Source: Leucosporidium creatinivorum (taxonomy: Eukaryota; Basidiomycota; Microbotryomycetes; Leucosporidiales; Leucosporidiaceae). Taken from it: a DNA stretch of 64,000 bases. Numbering within the stretch: the first letter of the stretch is position 1; each line of letters begins with the position of its first letter. The position numbers and the translations under genes were made by a program. Below are positions 1 through 13,837 of the stretch, one piece after another. The DNA is taken from the NCBI GenBank assembly GCA_001600635.1, contig BCKL01000001.1, forward strand, positions 151,550 to 215,549. The letters are read 5' to 3'. Below the pieces are notes generated by a model. The model had not been told where the DNA came from, did not search any database, and saw nothing but the letters and a program-made list of their open reading frames with translations.

Positions 1-271
1 AGCTGACGGCGACGATCTGTTGACATGATGCAAACGCGGAGGGCACGCGAAGTCGACGTGAGATGAGGTAGAAAGGCGAAGAAAGTCAGCTTTGTCTGTC
101 GCCGAGCAGTCGGACTCGGAGAGAAGCAAGATTTACGGCACCGGCAGACTGGCAGCTGGCCTGCAGCTGAGCAAAGGTGGGAGCCATAGCAGCACGCTGA
201 ACGATGGGCTGAGGAGCGGCGTAGGCGACCGAGGCGGCGGCAAGAGCGGCGAAGGGGAGGGAGAAGTGCAT
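1..271 (-). CDS. Small secreted protein, 5' part only
   Basis: Exon 1 is 137..271 and starts at the ATG 271-269. It encodes 45 residues beginning with a clear signal peptide (MHFSLPFAALAAASVAYAAP), followed by a mature start around QPIVQRAAMAPTFAQLQASC. The frame then hits a stop unless an intron is removed. A GTAAAT donor at 136, a GCTGAC site and a CAG acceptor ending at 17 join exon 1 in phase 0 to exon 2 (1..16), giving the continuation QSAGAIVAVS. The rest lies outside the window. The family is not recognised. The alanine-rich leader and early cysteine suggest a small secreted or cell-wall protein, which is inference. Confidence 0.6.
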
Positions 272-1267
272 AATGTTCGGCGGAGGTTTTGAGGTGGTGA
301 AGGGAGTTGGTGAAGGTGTGTGAAGTGAGTAGAGTGAAGGAGAAAGAGCGGGAGCGCGACTTGAGCTCGATTTTGTATCCCAACGAGATCTGTAGGTGAG
401 GTCATGAGAAGGCCGACCCTTCCGACCAAGCCGGCAAAGGAGGTGCTGAGGGCAAACTAAGTTTGGGGATACAGTCGGGGCTGAAGGGAAGGCTTGATGA
501 AAGTCTGGACTCTGCCACAACACCTGGAAAGCGTTGAAAGGCTTTCCTACGCCTGCAGGAAGGTAGGCTCGGCGCATCGCTCAGCCCAGCTGCTCTGGGG
601 CTTGTGCTCCTTAGTGGTGCAGTCTGAAAGAGCGAGATGCGCGCCGAGGATTGTACTGCACCGCAGCGTGAGGTCATGCCCCCCTCTACACCAGAGCGAC
701 GAGGGCATCATCCTCGCGCGACCCTTCGCGACTCGAGCTGAGGGGGCGTTTAGCGCGAGCCTCCCCGCAGGATGAAGGAAGAAAGATTGTCGTGGTTGTC
801 GTAGCTACTTAAGAGCTCTGTAAGATGGTACAGACTTGCGAGAGAAGTGAGAGTTCTGTCTCGAGCTGTCTCGAGAAAGGAGGAGAGAGGCGTCGCGTCC
901 AACGAAAGCTTTCCACTTCTGCCACATCCTTGCTCGTCTCGCTGCTCGACTCGCTACGGACGACAAAGCTACAGAAAGACTCGCACTTGCTCTACTAAGC
1001 TCCACTACCGGACCAGCTCTCGCTCAGCTTTCGACGCCTTTCGTCGCGTGCTCTCAACTCGCCGGAAACGAGCTCAAAGGATTAGATCGAAGCTGCTCAG
1101 CGCTGGCTGAGCGGAAAAGTCATGACGCGTTCGAACGGCTGGAGAAGCCTGCAGAGCAGGTTCAAGGATGTCTGTGGCGCATCAGCATTATGTCTTGCAT
1201 ATAGAGCATATGAGCTGACTTTATCTCCTTTCCCCCCACCAGCAGCCTCAGAACACCAAGTTCGGCG
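272..1267. other. Divergent intergenic region with F-box-type leader remnant
   Basis: This stretch lies between a minus-strand start (271) and a plus-strand start (1268). No convincing ORF is seen. Around 940-1000 it carries a block (CTACAGAAAGACTCGCAC) that matches the duplicated leaders of the three F-box-like genes near 29-36 kb. A GAGCTGAC site near 1211 followed by a CACCAG acceptor near 1243 suggests a 5' UTR intron of the 1268 gene. Confidence 0.4.
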
Positions 1268-2537
1268 ATGTCTCGGTCCTCCTCGCCCGATGGGCTCTCG
1301 TCTTCCTCCGAGGTGAGCTACATCATTGCTCTGCTTGCTCAGGGAACATCAAATTGATTCTTCATACCCACAGAGCTCCGCCTCGTCGTATACCTCCTCT
1401 CGCGACCGCTTTGCCCTCCCGCCATCCGAAGCCGCCCGCCGTTTACCCCTCGAGCTGCTCGGAATGATCACCACAGAAGCTGCCAAAATTATGGACGACT
1501 CTCCCGGCGGCGGTTGGCGTGAGGCTGGCCTCTGCCTCGTTTCCAGGTCGCTCCTCCCCTTCGCGCGCGCCGGCCTTTACCACACCATCTGCGCCTACCA
1601 CTGCAGAGACTACGACAGCGAGGAGGTCGATGCGACGGAAGCGTTCGACCTTAATGACCCTTCTGCCGGGTTTTCGGACGACAGCAACGTCAGGCGGACG
1701 CTGAAGGAGAACCCTTCGCTCGGACGTCTCTGCCGAAAGCTCAGCGTCGACGTAGGATACTCGGACTACCAGGAGGACCTGGAAGACCATCCCGTGTGGA
1801 CGCGCGTCAAGGAGCTGCTGTACGCCTGTCCTGACGTCCAGAGCTTGTCTCTCTCCTCGGACGACAGCTACGCCGAGCTAGTCCTCGACACCATTTTCGC
1901 CGAGCTCGCACAGCAAGGATGGGGCTCGCAGCTCCGGTCCCTCACGGCAAGCTTCACGGGACCTGGACTCCTCTCCTTTCTCAGTAAACTTCCCCACTTG
2001 CAGCACCTTCGCCTTCTGCAGTCAGACCCCGGCGTCGACGACTCGCCGCCCCCGGCCCCTCTTCCTTCCTCTCTGGTCTCCTTCGATCCTAGTGATGGAG
2101 TCCCAGCTACTATCATCCTAAACCTCGTCGCTTTGTCCCACACCACGCTCCGCACCGTCAAACTCACATCCTCTCTCCTGCTCGCCCACCCGAAACTCCT
2201 CCCCAGCCTTGAGGTTCTTGAGGACCTTCGAGTGTACCTCTACGACTCGGACAACCTCTTCACCGCTACACCCAGTGACAACCAGCTTCGAGACCTATTC
2301 GCATTGCTCGGAAAGTGCACAACACTGCAGGCGCTGGCGCACAACCCCTCGGCTGAATCCTTCGGCCTCCGCCCTCCCCCTCTCAGCATTCTCCCACCGT
2401 CTCTAACCTCTCTCGACCTCGCCTTCCTCGGAATCACCTATTCCTCCATCTCTGAACTCCTCACTTCCGGATCTCATCCCCACCTTCGCAAGCTCACATG
2501 CGACAGACAAGATTGGTCAGCGGAGGACAAGAGTTGA
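1268..2537 (+). CDS. F-box/leucine-rich-like protein
   Basis: Two exons: 1268..1312 and 1374..2537, 402 residues. The first ATG gives MSRSSSPDGLSSSSE, and the GTGAGC donor and CACAG acceptor keep frame into SSASSYTSSRDRF. Residues about 35-90 (LPLELLGMITTEAAK, then LCLVSRSLLPFARAGLY) resemble a degenerate F-box helix pair of the kind common in basidiomycete F-box proteins. The rest is leucine-rich with LRR-like spacing (LPHLQHLRLL, LTSLDLAFLGI). Such proteins usually bind Skp1 in SCF ubiquitin ligases and use the C-terminal repeats for substrates, so a role in protein turnover is inferred. It belongs to the same family as the genes at 29705, 34145 and 36431. Confidence 0.75.
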
Positions 2538-2894
2538 TGGTGGAGGTGTGCGGGAGACTTGGCGTAGAGTTGCATGGCCAGGTGTTGCCTTATGAGGATT
2601 AGCGGGCGCTACGGAAGCGGATGAGTAGAGCATAGCAAGGCATGGACCTTTCGAGGAGGAGAATGCGAGTGGCGAGGTTCGGCGAAGGGTTCTGCTGCGA
2701 AGCAGGCGAGCTGGGACTGCAGTAAGAGACCTGCGAGTGCATAGATCGGGCTTGAGCTGCTGACTCCGCCCAAGAGCTGCACCTCTTAAGCGCCCTTCGC
2801 CGACATCGCCTTGACCTCGGGCGAAAGCGACGCTCGCCTCTCTAATCTTCTTCCTCCCACAACTCTCTCGAACTCGCCTCTTCTCACTTGAAGC
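2538..2894. other. Intergenic, 3' and promoter sequence
   Basis: No ORF is supported on either strand. It holds the 3' flank of the F-box-like gene and the promoter/5' UTR of the next gene. Nothing specific is recognised. Confidence 0.4.
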
Positions 2895-3553
2895 ATGTCC
2901 GACACCACCAAACAGAACAAGCAGGCTGCTGTCCAGTACGTCGAGCAAGTCTGGGGCAAGGGCGAGACGTCGTTGGTAAGCTGAACGTTGCCTTGCCTTC
3001 CTCGCTTCTTTGAGCTCGGCTCGGCGTGGGCTCACAGAGCTCGCGTTGTTTCCCTACAGATCGACAAGATCTTCAACGAGCAGTTCAAGTTCACCTGTAC
3101 TCTCGGCGGAACGATTGTACGTTGATGTCGCTCTCTCTCTCGCGCCAGAACGCTCGCTGCTCGCCGCTCTCGCCTTTCTCGACGCTCGCTGACCCTTATT
3201 TTGACACCGTCAACGCACCACTACAGACCTCGCGCGATGCTCTCAAGAGCAAGATTGACGAGCTCCGCGCCTCCTTCCGGGACTTGACCGCCAAGCTTCT
3301 CGCCGCCCCCATCGCCGAGAGCTCCTTCGTCGCCGTTCGCTACGCCGTGCAAGGGACCCACTCGGGCGCCGCTTACCTCGATGTACCCGAGGGCATCCCT
3401 CAGATCAAGGAGGAGAAGACGGGCAAGCAGATCGAGATGACGGGGTTGGGATGGTTCGAGTTTGACAAGGAGGCCAAGATTGTCGAGATTCGCTTCGAGG
3501 AGGGGGCGGTTGATGTGTTGAAGCAGCTTGGATTAGTCGAGATGAAGCAGTAG
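2895..3553 (+). CDS. NTF2-like (SnoaL-type) protein
   Basis: Three exons: 2895..2975, 3060..3116 and 3227..3553, 154 residues. Both introns are phase 0 with GTAAG or GTACG donors and CTACAG acceptors. The protein (MSDTTKQNKQAAVQYVEQVW start) has the order of an NTF2-fold ester cyclase or ketosteroid-isomerase-like protein: an N-terminal helix, FNEQFKFTCTLGGTITSRDA, a DELRASFRDL helix, then strands ending in GLGWFEFDKEAKIVEIRFE. Its substrate cannot be told from sequence. No signal peptide is seen, so it is probably cytosolic. The fold assignment is by pattern and not by search. Confidence 0.7.
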
Positions 3554-4136
3554 GCTCTCACTTGATACGGAGATGTGGGAGAATAGCTTGGCTTGCTCTG
3601 ATACGCCGTCCGTGTCTTCTCATCGCCGAGCTGGTGAGGCGAACTTGAGCTCCGACCCGCCGGCAAGACTAGAAAGCTGAGAGCGTGCGAAGTTTACAGT
3701 AACATGTCATTGGCCAGGCGACAGGGCCACCGCCTGCCAGGCTTCGGAGAAGAGGGCCAATGAGGGAGTGAACGAGCGCCGAGGGCCGTCCGAACTCGCT
3801 TTTTGTCGCTCTGTAGCGCTAAAGCAGGGCTCTGCTCACACGAGGATCTACCAAAAAAGGTCTCGAGTCGACCAGGTCTCCCCAGAACCTCGCCGGAAGA
3901 GCTCTGCAGGCCTCCTCGGTCTCTTCGGCGCTGACTTCGGAGCGCTTCTTCACCGAGCTACCGCTCAGGATTGACCGCCGAGGTGTGAGTGGCTGGTTCG
4001 ATGCATCAACTTCTGGCTCTGTACCACAACACTCGACTCAATACATGCGAGGCAAGGTCAAAGCGCGACTCAGCGCGTTGCGAAAAGGCGACTCTCGCTC
4101 TTGACCTTTATCCACACCTCGTCTTCACCAGCCGAC
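3554..4136. other. Intergenic region upstream of FAN1
   Basis: No ORF is supported. It holds the 3' flank of the NTF2-like gene and the FAN1 promoter. A CTTCGGCGCTGACTTCGG block near 3925-3945 looks like the branch-site context seen in introns here, so a 5' UTR intron of FAN1 is possible. Confidence 0.35.
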
Positions 4137-7100
4137 ATGCCATCCGACTCTCCTACAGCAGGAGAGAGCGGGGACGAACCGCCCATTAAGCTGGCGCGCA
4201 CGGACGACTCGCCTACAGTCTCTGAAGCTCGCGCTGCCTCGCCCTCACTGCCAAACTCGCCTGCAGCGACTGCACCGGACACGCCTCAGCTCAACACGGA
4301 CGACTCGCCTCCTCCGGCCGATCTGGAGGAAGCCACCGTCGAGAAGCGCGTGTCGTTCTATGTACAAGCAGCAGACGAGCTGTTGGAAGCGGTGCTCAAG
4401 CATGAGGCTTTCCTCTTCTCCGAGGCCGAGCAAGCAGCATTGAAGCGATTGCGAGGACTTGATTGTACGTGCTCCGACGCCCTGTAGCTTTCTAAGTCTA
4501 GCTGACCGACTTGCGCGGCCTGTTCGCGCGCATCGCAGACCAAGCTCGCTATCTCTTCGTTCGGCTCTACCTCCGCAAGAGCAGCTGGATTCGACTCCGA
4601 GGGATCACCTACGAGCGCGACATTGACGACCTCAACGCCGCCTGCGAGGTTCTCTGGGAGCGCGTCGACTTCGCTCCCCCGCGTCCGCCGACCCCACCGC
4701 CTGCTGCTGCTCGCGCCGACGTCAAGCCCGTCAAGGTGGAGGATCCAGGAGTGATCGATTTGACTGGAGACGACGATGATGAAGAGGACGAGCCGAAGCC
4801 GCTACCGGTGGTTGAGCAGGAGCCCGATTTGAGCTCGCTGGCGATGGGCCGGGACGAGCTTGCGACCGAGGATGCAGAGGTCATTCTCGGGCTCTTGAGC
4901 TTGGAGGAGCTAGTCGCGCTAGGGAAGAAGATGCGGGTCAATCCGGGCAAGGGATCGGTACGCTGCTCCCTGCGCTTCAGCTCGGCGCGCACTTCGCTGA
5001 CAACTCGGTCCTTCTCACAGCGCCGAGAATGGACGCAAGGCCTGCTCAAGACGTCCAACCAGTCAACACTCTCCTTCTTTGCCTCTCCTAGCTCGTCGAC
5101 TAAGGGCAAAGGCAAGGAGAACAGCGATATCAAGCCGCTCGGCTCCTTCGGCGTTGGCTACGACGCCAAAGGCAACAAGCTCAAGGCCTCCAACGTCGCC
5201 TCGAGTCACGCTTTGAAGACCATTGGTGCGTTTATGTATCAGCAGCTATCTCGCTCTTCCCCGCTGACCCGCCTCAACTCGCAGGCTCGGTGATTCGTCT
5301 CTCGCCAGCCTATCGCTCCCTCTTCGACCGCCTCTCCCTCGTCTTCCACCGAACCTCCTACACCGCCTCTTCCAGCACCACCTCCTTCACTGCCTCCCTC
5401 CTCGCTCGGTTCGGCAAGCGCCGTTATCCCGACTACGAGGTCTCTCGCACCTTCGCCATCTTCCCCTCCCGCTCCCTCTTACAGCAATACGAGCAAGGGC
5501 TGGAAGTCGAGCGACAGATCGAGGAGATCCTTGGCGAGACGGGATGGACCCCTATACCTGCGGGGACGGCGAGGAAGATCAAGAGCAAGGAGGAGAAGAT
5601 CAAGGAGAAGGAGGAGATGTGTAGAGCTGGTGTCGAGCTGTTTGAGAAGGTGGAGGGAACTTGGAGGAAATTGTGCAGGGAGGCGGAGAAGGAGATGAAG
5701 AAGGAGGAGGATGACGATGAGAAAAGGCTGCTTTACTATAGGAGGAGGTTCCATCCTGGTGAGCTCGGGCTGTCGTCGTCGTCGTCGCTCGATCTCGGTG
5801 CTGACTTGCTTCTCCCCTCGAAGGCTGGCCACTCACTCGCGTCGTCTACAAGGTCGCCAGCATCTTTGCCAAGCTGGTCCGTCCCGTCTTCCCCCCTCTT
5901 ACCTCCCCGCTGCTAACCCTTCCCACCGAGCAGGACGACCACTCGCGCGAAGTCTCACTCCTCCGCGCCCTCCTCGCACAGACCTCCTTCCGTCGCGGCA
6001 AACGAGGAGCATGGTACGACCGCCTTGCCCTCGTCATGATGCGCTACCCTCTCGACGAGGAGGCCCATCCCGACTGCAAGCCCAAGAAGAAGGAACGGTT
6101 GGCCAAGCAGAGGAAGTTGGATGCGTTGGAAGTGTGCTTGAAAGGGCTGGAGGATCCTTATACTCATCTGAGTGCGTCTACATCTCCTCTTCTCCTTCTC
6201 TTCGTTCTCTCGCTGACTTTTCGACTGACCTCGACCTCGAACAGTCTACCGCTCCTCCCTCCAACGCCGCATCCAGCGGATCGAATCCTCCCTCGACGTC
6301 CCGAAAGCCGAACGCAGGGTCTTTGATGCGCTGCTGGCCAAGTCGGAGCATCGGGTCATGGAAGGGGAGAGGCTGGATGAGCCGACGATTGGGAAGAAGA
6401 GCATTTGGAGGGCGAGCGATGGTGCGGAGTGTGGAGTGGAGGAGTTGGCTTTAGAGCAGTACGAGAGGGAGGGGTGGAAGGGGTGAGTCGAAGTAGCGAC
6501 GGTTTCTGATGCTCGAGCTCGAGCTAATTTATCCGCGTACAGCTTCCACTCGGAGAACGGCGTCTTGACGACAATCGTGAGCTCGGCTCTGCGTCTCGTC
6601 CCCAAGCTCGCCGCTGACCCTCCTCGTTCTCCACAGTTCACCCTAACCTTCTGGGACATTGTCTTTGCTCCCGTCAACGGCGTCTTCGAAACCAAGTACC
6701 AATCCGCGCCTCTCGACCTCTCGACCGACGCCTTCGCCATCGGTTCGCGCCCCTCCCTGCTCCTCTTCGTCGCGCTCGCTGACCTCTTCTCGCTCACACA
6801 GTCCGCCGACCACTCATCAACGACCGACTCGCCGCCATTCGGCGTGGAGAGGCAGCTTCCATCCTCGAGAAGCACGACGATCGCGAGAGGGAGCGAGGGA
6901 CTTGGGCGGTGGGAGTCAATTGGGACAAGTTTGCCAAGGAGGATTTGTTGGAGATTGTGCAGGTGAGTTCGCGCTCTTCTAACTCTTCTCCTCGCGGGTG
7001 TGAGGAAGCTGACGAGGGTCGAACGTACGATAGTGCATCGGCGGCGAGGCGCTCGCTACCATCTTGACCATGTTCTGCGAGGAGTACGGACATCGTACCG

Positions 7101-7434
7101 GCGGGATTCCTGATCTCTGGTGTGTCTTCCTTCTTTCCCACTTCCCTTAGTTGCTGACCTCCCCTCTCACTCTCGCAGCCTCTGGAACCCCTCCCTCTCC
7201 CGCTGCAAGTTCTCCGAAGTCAAAGGCCCTGGCGACCACCTCTCCGAGACGCAGAAGGTGTGGATTGATGTGCTGTTGGGAGCTGGAGTGGAGGTCGAGG
7301 TGTGTAGGGTTGTTACGAGTGAGGAGAAGGATGAGATGGATAGCAAGGAGAGGGAGAAGAGTAAGGGCAAGGGAGGAGGGAGGAAGAGAGGGAGGACGGT
7401 GGGGAGCGAGGACGCTGAAGAGGATGAGGAGTAG
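4137..7434 (+). CDS. FAN1: FAN1-type structure-specific nuclease
   Basis: Twelve exons: 4137..4464, 4539..4957, 5021..5225, 5285..5758, 5824..5876, 5934..6171, 6245..6482, 6543..6576, 6637..6742, 6802..6962, 7034..7119 and 7179..7434, 865 residues. Every join keeps frame. The C-terminal VRR-NUC domain shows the nuclease core: EEYGHRTGGIPDLCLWN followed by FSEVKGPGDHLSETQKVW, that is PD...EVK. Upstream are the FAN1-type segment YLFVRLYLRKSSWIRLRG, a SAP-like stretch (LLSLEELVALGKKMRV, about residues 225-245), and TPR-like helices. FAN1 cleaves 5' flaps and interstrand-crosslink intermediates in the nucleus. The N terminus (residues 1-80) is acidic and Ser/Pro-rich. Introns 5 and 9 use the unusual donors GTCCGT and GTTCGC. 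A Lys/Arg-rich acidic tail ends the protein. Confidence 0.95.
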
Positions 7435-7610
7435 TATTGCGGTGGTATGAGACGTGCTTGTTGCTTGTTCTGTGATTGGAAGGGAGAGGCTCGGCGAAGA
7501 CTGGCACCTGCTGCTCGGCGATCGCTCGCTCGTAGTCACGCTGTCGAGACGAGTTCTGATCTACGGGCGCTTATTCGGTCTTCCATCTCACCCTCCTGAG
7601 AATGGTAACC

Positions 7611-7847
7611 TTACCCTCCAGCATCGGCCAGCTTCTCGATTCCCCTCTGCGCTCGGGCCAGCTCAGGCTTCGAGCTTTGGTGCAAAGTAGCGACTGCTAT
7701 GAGCTGGTAAGGAGGAGGAAGAGCGACGGAATAGGGTGCCTTCATTGAATCTAGGGCGACAACGAGGGAAGCGAGAGCCTGCCCAAGCTTGGCGCCAGCC
7801 TCCTCGACTGCCTTCGGCGATGATTTGTGAGGTGTTGAGGCAGTCAT
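7611..7847 (-). CDS. Small hypothetical protein
   Basis: A single open frame from the ATG at 7847 gives 78 residues (MTASTPHKSSPKAVEEAGAK start, RGIEKLADAGG end). It is mildly amphipathic, without signal peptide, cysteines or a recognised domain. The end GGAGGGTAAGG could also be a splice donor, so the gene may continue. It is tail to tail with FAN1. Coding status rests only on the open frame and plausible composition. Confidence 0.3.
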   Translation of the reverse strand: MTASTPHKSSPKAVEEAGAKLGQALASLVVALDSMKAPYSVALPPPYQLIAVATLHQSSKPELARAQRGIEKLADAGG

Positions 7848-8389
7848 TTGCCTCGTTGCGGTGCTCAGGGGGTTTGTCTACGTAAAGAAATCATATGAGC
7901 GAGCAGCCGAACTCGTTGTGTAGGCGAGCAAGCGCTCACAGGACCCAGCAAGCCCAGCGCCGAGGGTCGCCGAAGCTGTACTCTGCTCAAGGAGGAGGAG
8001 GTCGGAGCTTTGCTGACGAGGTCCAGATCGAAGCGGTCGACCTACCGGACTTCCGTTTTTGGGTCAAATGCTAACTAGAGGCTTCCCTGGCTTCTTTCTC
8101 GCCTCCAACGCCCGCTTCAGGCCCTCCCCGCCGTTCCTTCCCTGGCGTACCTCTCTTCTTCGAACGACAACGAGCAAGAAGGAGGCAGCAAACGACTTGC
8201 TCAGCTACAGCCCAGCACCCGCTTCAACTTGAGCCACCGACTTTGACGAAGGAGACGACCCCCCTCGCCAAGCTCGCCACCTCTCTCTTCCTCCTGCCTC
8301 ACCTTCGCTTCGACCAGCCCACCTCCGCCCGCCGCTTCGCACGCCCAAGTCCGAGCTCAGTTTCAGAGGGGCAAAATCTGTAGGACAGC
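7848..8389. other. Intergenic, promoter of zinc-finger gene
   Basis: No supported ORF. CT-rich stretches (for example 8101-8200 and 8265-8330) precede the zinc-finger start and fit a fungal promoter and 5' UTR. Nothing else is seen. Confidence 0.35.
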
Positions 8390-10399
8390 ATGGCGTCCAC
8401 CGATTCCGTACCTCTGCTTGCAGGGGAACAGCAGCAGAGCAACAGCAACAAGCCTCAGCCGTCGCCTCCTCCAGTCCCAGCTGGCAGCGTTGGCGGCCCA
8501 CCTCCGAGGCGCAACAATCCCGTCATGTTTCGCTGCAACGGTTACGGCGATTGTGCCATGGTCTTCACCCGCTCAGAGCACCTCGCTCGCCATGTCCGGT
8601 CAGTCGACTACAGCTGCCAAACAGAGCGGTCAGCTGGCGCTTCCAGGCCTGCCCGCTCTCTTTCGCGCTTCTTGTAGCCTATCGCTGACGTTTGAATTCA
8701 CTTTTATCGTACTACGACTACAAACAGCAAGCACACTGGCGACAAGCCGTTCACCTGCCATTGCGGTCGCAACTTCTCTCGCCTCGATAACGTCCGCCAA
8801 CATGCGACGACGGTGCACGCCGAGGATACTGTAGCCAACCAGGAGATGATGACGCGGTTGATGCAGCTGCACAACTCGCTCTCGGCCAAGACGATTCAGA
8901 TGCAGATTGAGATGGGCATGGTCGTAAAGGACGGCGAGATTCCCAAGAAGGTCAACCCCCCCGGCGTTGGGCCCAATGGCGGCAAGACGGCCAAATCCAA
9001 GGGCACCAAGGCCAAGGGGAAGAAGAAGAAGGATGGTGAAGAGGAGGAGGAGGAGCAGACGGACGGCCGAGGGCAGTTTAGCGTACAGCGCAAGCGGAAC
9101 GACGGCGTCAAGATGGCCATGGCGCACCAGCAGCAGCAAGAGATGCACCAGCGGGCTCAACAGCTGCAGCAGCAACAACAGCAACAACAGCAGCAACAAC
9201 AACAACAGCAGCAGCAGCAGCAGTACCAACCGCCTCCGCCTGGACCGTACGGCCCGCCTCAGCAGCAAGCGCTCTACTACGCCCCGCCCTACTCGGCCGA
9301 CCCTCAAGCTTCCCCTCACTATCAACACGCCCTCCCTCCTCCACCTCCACACTACCCTCCCTACTCGTCTACCCCTCCTCCCGGCTCGGCCTCGCTCCAT
9401 TCGCAACAGGCGCCACAGCAAGGCGGCTCCCCCTCACCTCGGCGCCGACAGCCTCCTCCTCCCCCTCTCATTCCCGGCCAAGCTCGCTACGGCTACTCGC
9501 AAGCGCCTATGGGCTACTCGGCTTCCCCTCCCTACTCCCATCAACAACTCCAACAGCAGCAACAAGGCCCACCTCAGCAGCCTCCGACTCCTCCAGGCGG
9601 TCCCCTCACCCCCGGCGGAACGACGCAGCGCGGCGTTACCCTCCCTTCCATCTCTCAGCTCCTTCCTACTCGCTTCAATGGCCAACAACCTCAGCAGCAG
9701 GGCAGCGAGGACCCCAATTCCCCCGTCTACTACGCTCCGCAGGACGGCTCTCAAGTCGCCCAGCAGCCTCAGCAGCAGCAGGGGATGCGAGGCCCTCCTT
9801 CGAGTGGATCGGGCCATGGGAGGAATGGCAGTCTGGGGACGGGGTTCTTGCCTCCCAGCGGCGGCGGAGGAGGAGGAGGATACGGAAGCGAGATGCAGCA
9901 CCAGCAGCAGATGGCCATGCAGCAGCAGCAGCAGCAGTATTACCCTCCTCCGCCGAGCGCTTATGAGATGTACGGTCGTCCCAGTGCCGATGCGGAGCAG
10001 TATGTCCTTTTCGCTCCCTGTCTCTCGACCCCTCGGCGTTCGCTGACCTCGCTTCTCTCGAACAGCTCCTATGCCGACTCCCACTCTCCCTACCCACACC
10101 ACCCCGCTGCTCAACACCACTACGCCCCACCACCACCACAATACCACCCTCACTCCCACTCCCACCCCTTCCACCAGCAGCAGCAGCAGCAGCAGCAGCA
10201 GTCGATGGTCTACGGCAAACCTACGTACCAGCTCCCTTCTCCCGCCCTCACTCACAACCACAATATCCCCAGTCTGCCGCCTCTTCCGCCGTTGCCTGCA
10301 CTGCCGGATGAGAGGAGTAAGAGGGAGAGGGAGGAGGATTTGGAGCAGCAGCAGGGGCAGGGGAGGGGCAGTGGCGAGTGGAAGAGGGAGAGGATTTGA
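8390..10399 (+). CDS. C2H2 zinc-finger regulator with polyQ tracts
   Basis: Three exons: 8390..8598, 8728..9999 and 10066..10399, 604 residues. Two adjacent zinc fingers lie at about residues 47-100. The first is [20 protein letters not shown] then RHVRKH. The second is [20 protein letters not shown] then TVH, with a short C-x-C pair. Intron 1 splits the linker before KHTGDKPF. After the fingers come a basic stretch ([15 protein letters not shown]), long glutamine runs (codons around 9160-9225, 9545-9575, 9895-9940 and 10170-10200) and Pro/Tyr-rich low complexity typical of activation regions. The [20 protein letters not shown] segment is the one conserved-looking motif in the tail. It is likely a nuclear DNA-binding transcription factor. 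Its target is unknown. Confidence 0.85.
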
Positions 10400-11414
10400 G
10401 GGAGGCGGGAGGATGGGAGGACGACTTGCTTGATGGGATGACGAGGTTCACTTTTCTCGAGATACATATTGGTTTGAAGCTTTGAAGGCTTGGTTTTGCG
10501 CGCGCTCGGTTACTCGCTTGGATTTACTGTAATGCTCGGATTGCTGTTGATCATCTTTCCTCCGCTCGACGTTCGGTCGAGAGTTTACTGAACGGTTCTG
10601 CAAGCCAGCGGAAGGGGAACCGCCGTGTTACAAGCTGAGTCGAGAACGGTCAGCGGCTCGGCGAGGAGATAGAGCTAGCGCCGAACTCACTAGGACTCGG
10701 TTGCTCGGCCCGCCCAGAGCACAGCAAACTTTAGGTAGTCTAGAGCATCAGCGTGTATTACCCGTTTGATGCAGGTCGTTTGCCTCTTGCTTCGCCAGCT
10801 CGGCGCTCACTCGGCGATGAGTCGCGCTCTGAACTACCAGTTTCGGCTCTGCTGGGCCTCTCATCTCTCCCCTTATTCCTATGCTACCATCCCCAAGTCT
10901 CATCTCGCCCGCTGACCTCGAGCCGAGCAACCCCTCCCTCCGTTGATCAACGGCTGTCGAAGGGTTGTCGCGACGTTAAGATGGTTGTCGCAGCGTTGAG
11001 ATGGTGGCGGGAGGTCAGGAAACAAATTGGTGTGCGCTGAGATGTGGTGCAGGGCTGCTGGAAAACGGGCGAGACATATAACAGAGCATCGTAAGTGACT
11101 ACGCGAGAGTTGGAGGCCTCGGATGCTGTTGAACGGGCTGGAGAGGCGAAGCGAGCTGGAGGGTCGCCGAGCGCCGATGAGCTGTCGATGATCCGACCTT
11201 GGAGGCTTCGCTCGGACACCTGGTAGAATAGCACAGCCCCAATTATGTTGTAGCTGCTTTTGCTGCCTTGGAATTGACCTCAGTCGCGAAGGAGAGTCGT
11301 TCAACTTCTCCGCGCTCGCCGAGTCTGCGCCTTCGTCCTTCAAGTCTAATGCATCGAGTTGCGATTGCGCTCCGAAAACGAACAATACTTTAGAAATCTC
11401 GTAGCGAATGACCT
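10400..11414. other. Intergenic region with decayed glucanase fragment
   Basis: No intact gene is seen. The stretch holds the 3' flanks of the zinc-finger and glucanase genes, which converge here. It also holds a degenerate copy of one glucanase exon plus its flanking intron (listed separately). Confidence 0.4.
10636..10770 (-). repeat. Decayed copy of glucanase exon 5' to intron
   Basis: Aligned by eye, 10636-10770 matches 12982-13125 inside the exo-glucanase gene. Shared runs include GGTCAGCGGCTCGGCGAG, GCGCCGAACTCACTAGGACT and CTTTAGGTAGT, with scattered substitutions and small gaps; identity looks roughly three quarters. It covers an intron and the start of the exon that encodes LRVL. 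It is a partial duplication that no longer codes. Confidence 0.8.

Positions 11415-13837
<2,423 letters not shown>

Noticed and set aside
86-577. 163-codon minus-strand frame upstream of the secreted protein
   Set aside because: Its start lies far 5' and the signal peptide begins at the internal ATG 271, so the upstream part is leader sequence.
8630-9421. Leucine-rich minus-strand frame with a long Leu run
   Set aside because: It is the complement of the CAG/CAA tract of the zinc-finger gene.
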